DNA of 34,812 nt from the NCBI RefSeq assembly GCF_005063415.1, contig NZ_SUEG01000020.1:1-34812 (forward strand), in the 5' to 3' direction. Source of the DNA: Mesorhizobium sp. (GTDB lineage Bacteria; Pseudomonadota; Alphaproteobacteria; Rhizobiales; Rhizobiaceae). Both the position numbers and the translations under genes were made by a program. Under the pieces are notes generated by a model that was given only the letters and a program-made list of their open reading frames with translations, was not told the DNA's origin and did not search any database. Below, one piece after another: positions 16,183 to 23,833 of this stretch (positions within the stretch are counted from its first letter, which is position 1; each line of letters begins with the position of its first letter).

Positions 16183-17496
16183 ATGGCCTATTCCTACATG
16201 CCGGGTTTCGGCAACGACTTCGAGACCGAAACATTGCCGGGCTCGCTGCCGCAGGGGCGAAACTCGCCGCAGCGGCCGGCCTACGGCCTCTATGCCGAGC
16301 AGCTTTCGGGCTCTCCTTTCACCGCGCCGCGCGGCACCAATGAGCGCTCCTGGCTTTATCGGATAAGGCCGAGCGTCAGGCACACCGGCCGCTTCAAAGC
16401 GACGAATTGTCCGTTTTGGAAAAGCGCGCCGAATGTCGGCGACCACCAACTCGCGCTCGGCCAGTATCGCTGGAGCCCCGTACCCATGCCGACCGAGCCG
16501 ACGGACTTCATCGCCGGCATGCGCTCGATTACCACCGCCGGCGACGTGCTCGGCCAGACCGGCATGGCGGCGCATGTCTATGTAGCCAACCGTTCGATGG
16601 CCGACGATCATTTCTTCAACGCCGACGGCGAGTTGCTAGTTGTGCCCCAGGTTGGAGCCTTGCGCTTCGTCACCGAGATGGGAGTTATCGAACTCAGGCC
16701 GGGCGAGATCGCCGTGCTGCCGCGTGGCCTGGTGTTCAAGGTCGAACTGGTGGATCCGCAAGTGCGCGGCTATGTCTGCGAGAATTACGGCGCCAAGCTG
16801 ACGCTGCCGGATCGTGGTCCGATCGGCGCCAATTGCCTGGCCAATCCGCGGGATTTCAAGACGCCCTGTGCCTGGTTCGAGGACAAGGAGACACCGTGCC
16901 GGCTGATCGCGAAATGGTGTGGCCAGTTCCATGTCACCGAGATCGACCATTCGCCGCTGGATGTGGTGGCGTGGCACGGCAATTATTCGCCCTACAAATA
17001 TGATCTTGCGACGTTTTCGCCGGTCGGTGCGATCCTGTTCGATCATCCTGATCCGTCGATCTTCACCGTGCTGACCGCGCCGAGCGGCGAGGAAGGCACC
17101 GCCAATATCGATTTCGTCATCTTCCCGCCGCGCTGGCTTGTGGCGGAAAACACTTTCCGGCCGCCCTGGTATCACCGCAACATCATGAGCGAGTTCATGG
17201 GCCTGATTCATGGTCAGTACGATGCCAAGGAAGAGGGCTTCGTGCCCGGTGGCATCAGCCTGCACAACATGATGCTGGCTCACGGACCCGATGCGTCTGG
17301 CTTCGAAAAGGCCTCGCGCGCGGAGCTGAAACCGGTCAAGCTCGACAACACCATGGCCTTCATGTTCGAGACACGCTTTCCGCAGATGGTGACCCGCTAT
17401 GGCGCCGAACTCGAAACCCGGCAGGACAATTATATCGACTGCTGGGCCGATCTGAAGAAACGCTTCAACGGCACGCCCGAGGGCGACTGGTCTTGA
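16183..17496 (+). CDS. hmgA: Homogentisate 1,2-dioxygenase
   Basis: 437 residues, the family length. Opens the ring of homogentisate with O2 using non-haem Fe(II) to give maleylacetoacetate, the central step of tyrosine and phenylalanine catabolism. Typical landmarks: [19 protein letters not shown] at the start, [26 protein letters not shown], and the iron-binding region [20 protein letters not shown] (His and Glu ligands) with [15 protein letters not shown] after it. The ATG at 16183 follows GGGAGG by a few bases; an upstream in-frame ATG at 16072 lies in the regulatory region. The metallo-hydrolase gene starts 10 bp after its stop. Confidence 0.97.
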   Translation: MAYSYMPGFGNDFETETLPGSLPQGRNSPQRPAYGLYAEQLSGSPFTAPRGTNERSWLYRIRPSVRHTGRFKATNCPFWKSAPNVGDHQLALGQYRWSPVPMPTEPTDFIAGMRSITTAGDVLGQTGMAAHVYVANRSMADDHFFNADGELLVVPQVGALRFVTEMGVIELRPGEIAVLPRGLVFKVELVDPQVRGYVCENYGAKLTLPDRGPIGANCLANPRDFKTPCAWFEDKETPCRLIAKWCGQFHVTEIDHSPLDVVAWHGNYSPYKYDLATFSPVGAILFDHPDPSIFTVLTAPSGEEGTANIDFVIFPPRWLVAENTFRPPWYHRNIMSEFMGLIHGQYDAKEEGFVPGGISLHNMMLAHGPDASGFEKASRAELKPVKLDNTMAFMFETRFPQMVTRYGAELETRQDNYIDCWADLKKRFNGTPEGDWS

Positions 17497-17506
17497 GCGC
17501 CGTCGC

Positions 17507-18394
17507 ATGACGGATCGTCTGGTGCTTCTAGGCTCGAAGGGTGGTCCGGCGCTCCGGCCGGGCGGACCGTGGCCGAGTTCGTCGCTGCTGGAGATTGGCG
17601 GTCGCACCATCGTCGTCGATTGCGGGCTGGGCGTAACGCGTGGGTTGACCGATGCCGGCATCAGCCTGAAGGCGCTCGACCTGATCTTCATCACGCATTT
17701 GCACTCCGACCATGTGCTGGAACTCGGACCTCTCATCCACACCGCCTGGACGGCCGGCCTGGCTGCGCCCGTCACTTTGTTCGGCCCGCCCGGCATCGGC
17801 TACTATTGGCAGCGCTTCTGCCAGGCGATGGAGTTCGACATCGAGATCCGCATCGCCGATGAAGGCCGGCCCGATATCCGCGACCTGGTGTCGATCGTCG
17901 AATTTGGTGAGGGCCAGGTGGCCGAAGAGCGCGGTCTCAAAATATCGGCCTTGCGCGTCGACCACCCGCCGGTGACGGACTGCTTTGCGCTGCGCTTCGA
18001 TCTAGCCCGGCAAAGCATCGTCTTCTCGTCCGATACGGCGTTCTTTTCGCCATTGTCGGATTTCGCCGAGGGCGCCGACATACTGGTCCACGAGGCCATG
18101 CTGGAAGAGGGTATCGAGCGGCTGGTTGCGAAGACCGGCAACGGTGCAAGACTGAGAGAACACCTGCTTGCCAGCCATAGTTTTGCCGAAGAGGCGGGCC
18201 GCATCGCCAGTGATGCAGGCGTCAAAAGACTGGTCCTCAACCACCTCATTCCCGCCGACGATCCGGAAATTGGCGAGGCCGACTGGATTGCCGCCGTCAG
18301 GAAAACATGGGCCGGCGACTTGACGATCGCCCGCGACGGCCTTGTTGTGGGGCTGGAGCATGATCCCGAAAAGTGGAAACCGGTTTTCGGATGA
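17507..18394 (+). CDS. MBL-fold metallo-hydrolase in the homogentisate operon
   Basis: 295 residues of the metallo-beta-lactamase fold. The metal motif is THLHSDHV (about residue 63), preceded by IVVDCGLGVTRGLTDAG and followed by later ligand positions VDHPPV, SSDTAFF and the final His in LNHLIPADD. The layout resembles RNase Z/arylsulfatase-like hydrolases (the N-terminal LLGSKGGPALRPG is typical). It starts 10 bp after hmgA and precedes the fumarylacetoacetase, so it is surely cotranscribed. The substrate is unknown; hydrolysis of a lactone or thioester formed from pathway intermediates is one possibility. No signal peptide is seen. Confidence 0.88.
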   Translation: MTDRLVLLGSKGGPALRPGGPWPSSSLLEIGGRTIVVDCGLGVTRGLTDAGISLKALDLIFITHLHSDHVLELGPLIHTAWTAGLAAPVTLFGPPGIGYYWQRFCQAMEFDIEIRIADEGRPDIRDLVSIVEFGEGQVAEERGLKISALRVDHPPVTDCFALRFDLARQSIVFSSDTAFFSPLSDFAEGADILVHEAMLEEGIERLVAKTGNGARLREHLLASHSFAEEAGRIASDAGVKRLVLNHLIPADDPEIGEADWIAAVRKTWAGDLTIARDGLVVGLEHDPEKWKPVFG

Positions 18395-18454
18395 GGTCAG
18401 GCGTAGAACAAAAAATCAAAGCAGCACCAAAGCTGCGCCAGGAGAGGAAACCGC

Positions 18455-19477
18455 ATGAAGCTTGCCACATTGAAGGACGGGACGCGCGACGGAAAGCTCG
18501 TCGTCGTGTCGCGCGACCTGACGCGATTTACCGATGCGTCGTTCCTGGTGCCGACGCTTCAGGCGGCGCTCGATGACTGGCGTCGCATCGCGCCGCATCT
18601 CGCTGCCATGGCCGAATCGCTGGAGAACAACGCGGTGCCATCGGCCCGCTTTCACGAGCACGACGCCCATTCGCCGCTGCCGCGTGCCTACCAATGGGCC
18701 GACGGCTCGGCCTATGTGAACCATGTCGAGCTGGTTCGAAAGGCGCGCGGCGCCGAGATGCCGGCAAGCTTCTGGAGCGATCCGCTGATCTACCAGGGCG
18801 GCTCGGACGCTTTCCTCGCACCGCGCGATCCGATCCGCATGGTCGACGAGACACTTGGCATCGACATGGAGGGTGAGGTCGCCGTCATCGTCGACGACGT
18901 GCCGATGGGCGCAAGCCTCGAAGAGGCGCGGGCATCGATCCGGCTGGTCATGCTGGTCAACGACGTGACGCTGCGCAGCCTGACCGGACCCGAACTCGCC
19001 AAGGGGTTCGGCTTCTACCAGTCAAAACCATCATCGGCCTTTTCGCCGGTTGCGGTGACGCCGGACGAACTGGGCGATAACTGGGACGGTGGCAAGGTCA
19101 GCCTGCCGCTGCTGGTCGATCTCAACGGCAAACCGTTCGGCCGGGCGAACGCCGGCATCGACATGACCTTCGACTTTCCGGCGTTGATTGTTCATGCCGC
19201 CAGGACGCGGCCACTGGCTGCCGGCACCATCGTCGGTTCGGGCACCGTCTCCAACAAGCTCGACGGCGGACCGGGCAAGCCTGTCTCGGCGGGCGGCGCC
19301 GGCTATTCCTGCATCGCCGAGTTGCGTATGATCGAGACCATCGAAGCCGGCGAACCGAAAACGCCGTTCCTGCGCTTCGGCGACATGGTACGCATCGAGA
19401 TGAAGGACAGGGGCGGGCATTCGATCTTCGGCGCCATCGAGCAGAAGGTCGAGAAATACGAGGCGGCAAGAGAATGA
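18455..19477 (+). CDS. Fumarylacetoacetase family protein (FahA-type)
   Basis: 340 residues with a FAH C-terminal hydrolase domain. Metal and catalytic motifs are visible: the acidic cluster GIDMEGEVAVIVDDV (two Glu) near residue 138, LVNDVTLR, then KGFGFYQSKPSSAFSPVAV, and GTIVGSGTVSNK near the end. Fumarylacetoacetases split fumarylacetoacetate into fumarate and acetoacetate, the last step after HmgA. This compact form is the bacterial type found in rhizobial homogentisate operons. AGGAGAGG precedes the ATG. The stop overlaps the start of the next small membrane protein gene by four bases (ATGA). A general FAH-family hydrolase role cannot be excluded, but context makes fumarylacetoacetase most likely. 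Confidence 0.9.
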   Translation: MKLATLKDGTRDGKLVVVSRDLTRFTDASFLVPTLQAALDDWRRIAPHLAAMAESLENNAVPSARFHEHDAHSPLPRAYQWADGSAYVNHVELVRKARGAEMPASFWSDPLIYQGGSDAFLAPRDPIRMVDETLGIDMEGEVAVIVDDVPMGASLEEARASIRLVMLVNDVTLRSLTGPELAKGFGFYQSKPSSAFSPVAVTPDELGDNWDGGKVSLPLLVDLNGKPFGRANAGIDMTFDFPALIVHAARTRPLAAGTIVGSGTVSNKLDGGPGKPVSAGGAGYSCIAELRMIETIEAGEPKTPFLRFGDMVRIEMKDRGGHSIFGAIEQKVEKYEAARE

Positions 19478-19767
19478 CGGGCGAGACATTCTATTTGCTG
19501 TGCGGTGTCTGGACCCTTGTCATGCTGGCGATCTTCATCCAGGCGATCCGGCTGAGCTATCGCATCGAGGCGCGCTCGCCCGGCCTGACCAACCGCAGCG
19601 GCTTTCCGCGCAAGGCGATGATGTTTCACACCGTCACCAACACGAACGTCGCGCGTGACCAGGAAACGCAAGGCATGCGGCGGCGCATGATCGGGCTGCT
19701 GCTGATTGTTTTGGCTGGGTTTGCGCTTCTATGGGCGGGTGTGTCGCTATTCCGGGTCGCGCCGTGA
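19474..19767 (+). CDS. Small membrane protein, translationally coupled to the fumarylacetoacetase
   Basis: 97 residues with two hydrophobic helices, about 5-26 (FYLLCGVWTLVMLAIFIQAI) and 72-92 (IGLLLIVLAGFALLWAGVSL), joined by a basic, polar loop (RSGFPRKAMMFHTVTNTNVA). Its ATG overlaps the upstream stop in an ATGA arrangement, and the DinB-fold gene starts four bases after its stop, so it is embedded in the operon. I do not recognise the family. Orientation by positive charges suggests the central loop is cytoplasmic. Confidence 0.65.
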   Translation: MTGETFYLLCGVWTLVMLAIFIQAIRLSYRIEARSPGLTNRSGFPRKAMMFHTVTNTNVARDQETQGMRRRMIGLLLIVLAGFALLWAGVSLFRVAP

Positions 19768-19771
19768 AGTC

Positions 19772-20320
19772 ATGGACCTGCTGAACCATTTCCGCCGCAT
19801 GGCGCGCAACAATCTCTGGTCGAACGACCGGCTTTATGGCGCCGTACTGCAGCTTAAGCCTGGTGAATTCGAAGCCGAGCGAACCAGCTTCTTCCCGTCG
19901 ATCAAGGCAACGTTGAACCACATTCTGGCGGTCGATCACCTCTATCTCGACTTTCTCGAAGAGAGCGGCCTCGGCGCCGCCGCTTACGATGAGTTCTTGC
20001 TCTTCGACGAAGCGGACGCGCTCTTTGGCGCGCGGACGGAGGCCGACCGGCGGCTGATCGCTTTTTGCGACCGCCTGTCGCCGGACGATATCGAGCGCCG
20101 CGTCCTCACCGACCGGCGCGAGGACGGCATGATACCGGAACGGATCGGCGATTTGCTCGCCCATCTCTTCATCCACGACATCCATCATCGCGGCCAGGTG
20201 CACGCGATGCTGTCCGGCACCTCGGTGAAACCGCCGCAACTCGACGAGTTCTTCCTCGATTACGATTTGAAGTTGAGGAAAGCCGAAGTCGAGCGGCTGG
20301 CGATCGAAGGCGACAATTAA
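19772..20320 (+). CDS. DinB-fold protein at the end of the homogentisate operon
   Basis: 182 residues of the DinB/YfiT four-helix metalloprotein superfamily. Landmarks: MDLLNHFRRMARNNLWSNDR at the start (typical DinB helix 1), LNHILAVDHLYLDFLE (first metal His), and HLFIHDIHHRGQVHAMLSG (the two later His ligands in the HDxxHRGQ motif). Members include bacillithiol- or mycothiol-dependent transferases and maleylpyruvate isomerase; many are uncharacterised. It starts four bases after the small membrane protein. No glutathione-S-transferase-type maleylacetoacetate isomerase is in the window, which makes an isomerase role for this protein an interesting guess. The fold call is strong; the function is open. 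Confidence 0.85.
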   Translation: MDLLNHFRRMARNNLWSNDRLYGAVLQLKPGEFEAERTSFFPSIKATLNHILAVDHLYLDFLEESGLGAAAYDEFLLFDEADALFGARTEADRRLIAFCDRLSPDDIERRVLTDRREDGMIPERIGDLLAHLFIHDIHHRGQVHAMLSGTSVKPPQLDEFFLDYDLKLRKAEVERLAIEGDN

Positions 20321-20370
20321 TTGTAGTTACGAAAATTCTTGACTTAATTATTGTAGGTACATAAATTCTC
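20321..20370 (+). promoter_or_regulatory. brnTA promoter with tandem operator repeats
   Basis: TTGACT (20339-20344), 17 bp, then TAAATT (20362-20367) form a plausible sigma-70 promoter ending four bases before the brnT ATG, so the message may be almost leaderless. A sequence of about 20 bp beginning TTGTAG(T/G)TAC is repeated at 20321 and 20351, 30 bp apart; the second copy lies in the spacer and contains TGTAGGTACA, whose TGTA/TACA arms are inverted. Autoregulation by BrnA is known for this family; that these are its sites is inferred. The stretch is clearly AT-rich compared with its surroundings. Confidence 0.55.
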
Positions 20371-20371
20371 G

Positions 20372-20629
20372 ATGAAGATCGTTTAGGACGAACCAAAACG
20401 GTTGGCCAACATTGACAAGCACGGCTTGGATTTTGCCGCGCTTGATGACGAGTTTTTTCTTGCGTCGACAATCCGCACAGCCAAAGCCGGTCGTCTCATG
20501 GCAATTGGCCGGATCGTCGATGGCATCGTTGTCGTGGTGTTTGCCACACTCGGTTCCGAGGGCATCTCGATAATTTCGATGCGCCCGGCAAGTCCCGCGG
20601 AAAGGAGATTGTTCAATGGCAAAGCGTAA
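20372..20629 (+). pseudogene. brnT: BrnT-family toxin, interrupted by an amber codon at residue 5
   Basis: Reading from the ATG at 20372 gives MKIV-stop-DEPKRLANIDKHGLDF, where BrnT proteins normally have a Trp at the stop position (the V-W-D-E motif). One base change, TGG to TAG at 20384-20386, explains it. The rest is intact: ALDDEFFLASTIRTAKAGRL, MAIGRIVDGIVVVVFAT and the C-terminal ISIISMRPASPAERRLFN. BrnT is a RelE-fold ribonuclease that inhibits translation and is neutralised by BrnA. As written, the toxin is truncated unless translation restarts at the TTG at 20402, which would drop the first ten residues. The end overlaps the brnA start by 14 bases, the normal brnTA arrangement. Confidence 0.85.
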
Positions 20630-20927
20630 GGTGCGCACCGAATTCGAAGCTGGTCGCGGCTACAGCAAAGAAGACTGGGAAGCCGTTTCGGAGAATCCGG
20701 AATGGACAGAGGAGGATTTTCGAACCGCTCACCCTTTCGCCGAAGCGTTCCCTGAGCTTGCCGAAAGCATTCGCCGTTCGCGCGGTCGGCCGGCACTCGA
20801 CAATCCGAAGAAGCAGGTAACGCTCCGGCTCGACAGTGACGTGGTCGCCCGCTTTCGTGCCGGCGGCCCCGGCTGGCAGAGCCGGATCAACGAGATTCTG
20901 CGCAAAGCCGCCGGCCTCGCCAAATAG
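20616..20927 (+). CDS. brnA: BrnA-family antitoxin
   Basis: 103 residues. An acidic N-terminal part (GYSKEDWEAVSENPEWTEED) that would wrap the toxin is followed by a ribbon-helix-helix DNA-binding domain: KKQVTLRLDSDVVARFRAGG and GWQSRINEILRKA near residues 66-98. BrnA dimers bind BrnT and repress the brnTA promoter. The gene is intact although the upstream brnT frame is broken by an amber codon, so it may survive as a stand-alone repressor or anti-toxin. The start overlaps the end of brnT by 14 bases. Confidence 0.9.
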   Translation: MAKRKVRTEFEAGRGYSKEDWEAVSENPEWTEEDFRTAHPFAEAFPELAESIRRSRGRPALDNPKKQVTLRLDSDVVARFRAGGPGWQSRINEILRKAAGLAK

Positions 20928-20946
20928 ACGTTTGCCTGTGACGGCG

Positions 20947-21171
20947 TCATTTGGCGTACTCGTCCCATTCGGGACCGAGTTTGTCAAAATCGTCTGCAAT
21001 CCTGATTTTGCCTTTCATTGCGCCGATACGAGGGAGGGACTCGGGCATGGCGGGTGGCACGAGGCGCACCGCGACCTTGCCGCGACGGGTAATCACAATC
21101 TCTTCGCCAGCTTCCGCGCGGCTGACGAGTTCCGACAGTATTGCCTTCACCTCTGCGATTGCAATGTTCAT
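20947..21171 (-). CDS. Phd/YefM-family antitoxin without a toxin gene
   Basis: 74 residues from the ATG at 21171. MNIAIAEVKAILSELVSRAE followed by AGEEIVITRRGKVAVRLVP is the Phd/YefM N-terminal DNA-binding domain; the short acidic tail (IADDFDKLGPEWDEYAK) is the toxin-binding part in this family and commonly precedes a VapC/PIN toxin. Here no toxin gene follows on the same strand: the next 20 bp lead into the convergent end of brnA. It is therefore an orphan antitoxin. A TTG two codons upstream (21177) is less likely as the start. Confidence 0.85.
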   Translation of the reverse strand: MNIAIAEVKAILSELVSRAEAGEEIVITRRGKVAVRLVPPAMPESLPRIGAMKGKIRIADDFDKLGPEWDEYAK

Positions 21172-21222
21172 GGCCAAAGTCTGAGCTACTACTGACCGAA
21201 TCGCAAGAAGTCCGGTGCAGCC

Positions 21223-22335
21223 TTACTCCGCCGCCTGCACCTTCAGCACACCGCGCTTGATCTGGTCCTGCTCGATCGACTCGAACAAGGCGCGGAAATT
21301 GCCCTCGCCAAAACCTTCGTCGCCCTTCCTCTGGATGAACTCGAAGAAGATCGGCCCGATCACGGTCTTTGAAAAAATCTGCAGCAGGATCTTGGTCGTG
21401 CCGCCGTCGACGACGCCTTCGCCGTCGATCAGGATACCGTGCTTCTTCATGCGCTCGATCGGCTCTTCATGACCGTTCACGCGGGCATAAGACATGTCGT
21501 AATAGGTCTCCGGCGGACCCGGCATGAACTTCAGGCCGTTGGCGGCCAGCCTGTCGGTGGCGCCGTAAATATCGCCGGTGCCGACGGCGATGTGCTGGAT
21601 GCCCTCGCCATTGTACTTCTTCAGATATTCGGCGATCTGGCTGGTCTCGTCCTTGGACTCGTTCAGCGGGATGCGGATCTTGCCGCAGGGCGAGGTGATG
21701 GCGCGGCTGACCAGGCCGGTGATCTTGCCGTCTATGTCGAAGAAATGGATCTGCTTGAAGCCGAACAGGTCGCGGTAGAAATCCCACCATTTGTCCATCT
21801 GGCCGCGATAGACATTGTGGGTCAGGTGGTCGAGATAATAGAAGCCGACGCCTTCCGGCCTGGGATCGCGCTCGCTGAGCCAGTCGAACTCGGCGTCATA
21901 GGCCGAGCCCTTCTCGCCGTACGTTTCGATGAAATAGAGCAGCGAGCCACCGATGCCGACGATCGCCGGCACGTCGAGCGTCTTGTCGTTGCCTTTATAG
22001 GGCGTCGCGCCCTTGGCCATAGCGTGATCGAAGGCGTGCCTGGCATCGACCACCCGCCATGCCATCGAGGCCGCGCAAGGCCCGTGCTTGTCGACGAATT
22101 TCATCGCATGCGAGCCGGGTTCGGCATTGACGACATAGTTGATGTCGCCCTGCCGCCAGACAGTGATGTCCTTGCTGCGGTGCTTGGCCACCGGCACGTA
22201 GCCCATGCGGGTGAAAAGCTCGGCGAGCTTTTCCGGCTCGGCATGCGCGAATTCGACGAATTCGAAGCCGTCGGTGCCGGCGGGATTGGTTTTGCTGATC
22301 TTGGCGGGCGGTGCGTCGTGCGGGAAGGGACCCAT
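21223..22335 (-). CDS. hpd: 4-hydroxyphenylpyruvate dioxygenase
   Basis: 370 residues, the bacterial HPPD length. Converts 4-hydroxyphenylpyruvate to homogentisate with O2 and Fe(II), feeding HmgA. Two VOC-type halves are seen: GFEFVEFAHAEPEKLAELF near residue 23, then YYLDHLTHNVYRGQMDKWWD (first iron His), EGIQHIAVGTGDIY (second His) and the C-terminal IGPIFFEFIQRKGDEGFGEG (Glu ligand and the closing helix). The ATG at 22335 starts MGPFPHDAP, the usual start in rhizobial homologues; the longer open frame upstream runs through the regulatory region. It is divergent from the Lrp/AsnC regulator gene at 22490. Confidence 0.97.
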   Translation of the reverse strand: MGPFPHDAPPAKISKTNPAGTDGFEFVEFAHAEPEKLAELFTRMGYVPVAKHRSKDITVWRQGDINYVVNAEPGSHAMKFVDKHGPCAASMAWRVVDARHAFDHAMAKGATPYKGNDKTLDVPAIVGIGGSLLYFIETYGEKGSAYDAEFDWLSERDPRPEGVGFYYLDHLTHNVYRGQMDKWWDFYRDLFGFKQIHFFDIDGKITGLVSRAITSPCGKIRIPLNESKDETSQIAEYLKKYNGEGIQHIAVGTGDIYGATDRLAANGLKFMPGPPETYYDMSYARVNGHEEPIERMKKHGILIDGEGVVDGGTTKILLQIFSKTVIGPIFFEFIQRKGDEGFGEGNFRALFESIEQDQIKRGVLKVQAAE

Positions 22336-22430
22336 GGCATTGCTCCGAAATCTGGCCCGAAAATCTGGCATTGGCCGCGTCGGCCGTATCTGAGCGCAAT
22401 CATAGCGCGGAGCGGGTGCAAATTGCTTGC

Positions 22431-22447
22431 ATTCAAACGCTTGAAAT
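22431..22447. promoter_or_regulatory. Candidate Lrp-type operator between hpd and its regulator
   Basis: ATTCAAACGCTTGAAAT carries inverted TCAA/TTGA halves around ACGC with near-symmetric flanks. It lies in the 154-bp divergent region, about 43 bp before the regulator start and 96 bp before hpd. Lrp/AsnC proteins bind degenerate palindromes of this size. Assignment rests on position and symmetry only. Confidence 0.45.
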
Positions 22448-22489
22448 GGTCTGGTCATGCGCGAGTTGTGCAGTGCGGAGCCGAAATCC

Positions 22490-22957
22490 ATGGATGAAGC
22501 GCGCATCGACCAGTTTGACCGCAAGATAATGGCTCTGCTGCAGGGTGATGCACGGCTGACCAACAACGATTTGTCGGAACGGGTGAACCTGTCAGCGTCG
22601 CAATGCTCGCGCCGTCGCCAGCGGCTGGAGGAGGACGGTTATATCAAGGGCTACCGGGCGGTGCTCGACCGCGACAAGCTCGGCTTTTCCCTGGTCAACG
22701 TCATTTCGGTGACGCTCGCCACCCACAACCGCGACAATGCGCGGCGTTTCGGCGAACTAGTGGCGCGGCTGCCGCAGGTGCAGGAAGCGCACGCGCTGAC
22801 CGGCGAGATGGATTATATATTGAAAGTCGTGACGCCCGACCTGAAGTCTCTGTCGGAATTCGTCAATAGCGTGCTTCTGCCGCATGAATCGGTGCAGCAT
22901 GTGAAGACGGCGATCGTGCTGGAAACGCTAAAGGAAACCGGCGCGCTGCCGATTTGA
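22490..22957 (+). CDS. Lrp/AsnC-family regulator, probable activator of hpd
   Basis: 155 residues. MDEARIDQFDRKIMALLQGD starts the AsnC-type helix-turn-helix; the recognition helix is in LSASQCSRRRQRLEEDGYIK. The C-terminal RAM ligand-binding domain begins near residue 68 (SLVNVISVTLATHNRD) and includes EAHALTGEMDYILKVVTPDL, whose GxxDY motif marks the effector pocket. It is divergent from hpd, so control of tyrosine degradation is likely, with an aromatic amino acid as a natural candidate ligand. The ATG at 22490 was chosen because homology begins there; upstream in-frame codons lie over the operator. Confidence 0.93.
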   Translation: MDEARIDQFDRKIMALLQGDARLTNNDLSERVNLSASQCSRRRQRLEEDGYIKGYRAVLDRDKLGFSLVNVISVTLATHNRDNARRFGELVARLPQVQEAHALTGEMDYILKVVTPDLKSLSEFVNSVLLPHESVQHVKTAIVLETLKETGALPI

Positions 22958-22966
22958 GTGTGAACC

Positions 22967-23293
22967 ATGTCGAACTTTCAGCTCGCCGGCATCGTCTTGT
23001 TTTTAGTGGGGTTTGTGCCGTTCACGATTTGCAGTCTGATCCACGCCGCCTATGAACCGAAGGCTTGGGACTTGCGCATTATTAATCCCTGGCCTTCGTG
23101 GCCCTATGGCTGGGTCGAACTCACTCATCCGAAGGCGCGCTGGTGGTGCGGTGTCGGCTTTCCGACTTGTCTTGCGGGCTTCATCGTACTTTTGATCGCT
23201 ACGATTCCGCTCGTCGATCTTGCGCTATATGTCGCTTTGTTTGTCGCTTTCTTCTGGCTGCGGCGGGTCATAGCCAGACGGCGGCGTCACTAA
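22967..23293 (+). CDS. Small membrane protein of unknown function
   Basis: 108 residues with an N-terminal helix (about 6-28, AGIVLFLVGFVPFTICSLIH) and a long hydrophobic stretch near residues 67-98 that probably forms two helices (FIVLLIATIPLVDLALYVAL then FVAFFWLRR). The middle is Trp-rich (INPWPSWPYGWVELTHPKAR) and the end is strongly basic (RRVIARRRRH), so the C-terminus is probably cytoplasmic. It starts 9 bp after the Lrp-type regulator and may be cotranscribed. I do not recognise a family. Codon use matches its surroundings less well than the enzymes do, but nothing decisive can be said. Confidence 0.6.
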   Translation: MSNFQLAGIVLFLVGFVPFTICSLIHAAYEPKAWDLRIINPWPSWPYGWVELTHPKARWWCGVGFPTCLAGFIVLLIATIPLVDLALYVALFVAFFWLRRVIARRRRH

Positions 23294-23308
23294 TCACCGG
23301 AACGCCTC

Positions 23309-23647
23309 TCAGCCCTTTTGCTGCTGGATCAACCCATAGAGGTTCGTGCAGCGGGCGCCGGATCGGCAATAGGCGAAGACCGGGCCTTCGAGTTCGTCGA
23401 GTGCCTCGGCCTGGTCATCGACATTCTCGGCCGTGATCTGGCCGCTGATGACCGGGATGTAGCGGAAGGCGAGCCCGGCGCCCTCGACCGCCGCCTTGAC
23501 GGTGTCGGCCGATGGCTGTCCCGGCTGCTCGTCGTCCGGCCGGTTGCAGATCACGCTCTTGAAGCCGGCGGCCTTGATGGTCGCGACATCCTCGGGCTGG
23601 ATCTGACCCGAAACCGAATAGTCCTCGCTGATCTGACGGTATTCCAT
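23309..23647 (-). CDS. TIGR01244/DUF442-type sulfur transferase or phosphatase-like protein
   Basis: 112 residues. MEYRQISEDYSVSGQIQPED, followed by IKAAGFKSVICNRPDDEQPG, is the opening of the beta-lactamase hydrolase-like (Blh/DUF442) phosphatase fold. The active-site loop is FAYCRSGARCTNLYGL, with a nucleophilic Cys and a loop Arg. Proteins of this family occur alone or fused to persulfide dioxygenases and rhodaneses, and are suggested to take part in sulfide handling. The ATG at 23647 fits the family start; the longer open frame does not resemble it further upstream. It converges on the small membrane protein gene with a 15-bp gap. Confidence 0.85.
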   Translation of the reverse strand: MEYRQISEDYSVSGQIQPEDVATIKAAGFKSVICNRPDDEQPGQPSADTVKAAVEGAGLAFRYIPVISGQITAENVDDQAEALDELEGPVFAYCRSGARCTNLYGLIQQQKG

Positions 23648-23757
23648 GGCTGGGGTCCTCGCAATCTGGTTAGCGGTAGTCTTGCCACTCCCTGACCCGG
23701 TCGGCAATCCGCGCGAAAAGAAATCCATCCGCGCAGATAGAGATTTCGACGCCAGAA

Positions 23758-23816
23758 ATCCAGCCGGGCTAACGCCGCACGTCGCCAGGACGCATCATGC
23801 GCCAGCCCGGCTGGAT
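23758..23816. terminator. Inverted repeat downstream of the zinc-transporter operon
   Basis: ATCCAGCCGGGCT (23758-23770) and AGCCCGGCTGGAT (23804-23816) are perfect 13-bp inverted arms about 33 bp apart, just past the end of the binding-protein gene on the minus strand. It could end that transcript, although no T-run follows, so factor-independent termination is doubtful. The region 23648-23833 holds nothing else I can support. Confidence 0.4.
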
Positions 23817-23833
23817 GAACCGGATCGGTCGGC

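Noticed and set aside
21439-22497. A plus-strand open frame opposite hpd.
   Set aside because: Antisense to a textbook 4-hydroxyphenylpyruvate dioxygenase; no domain.
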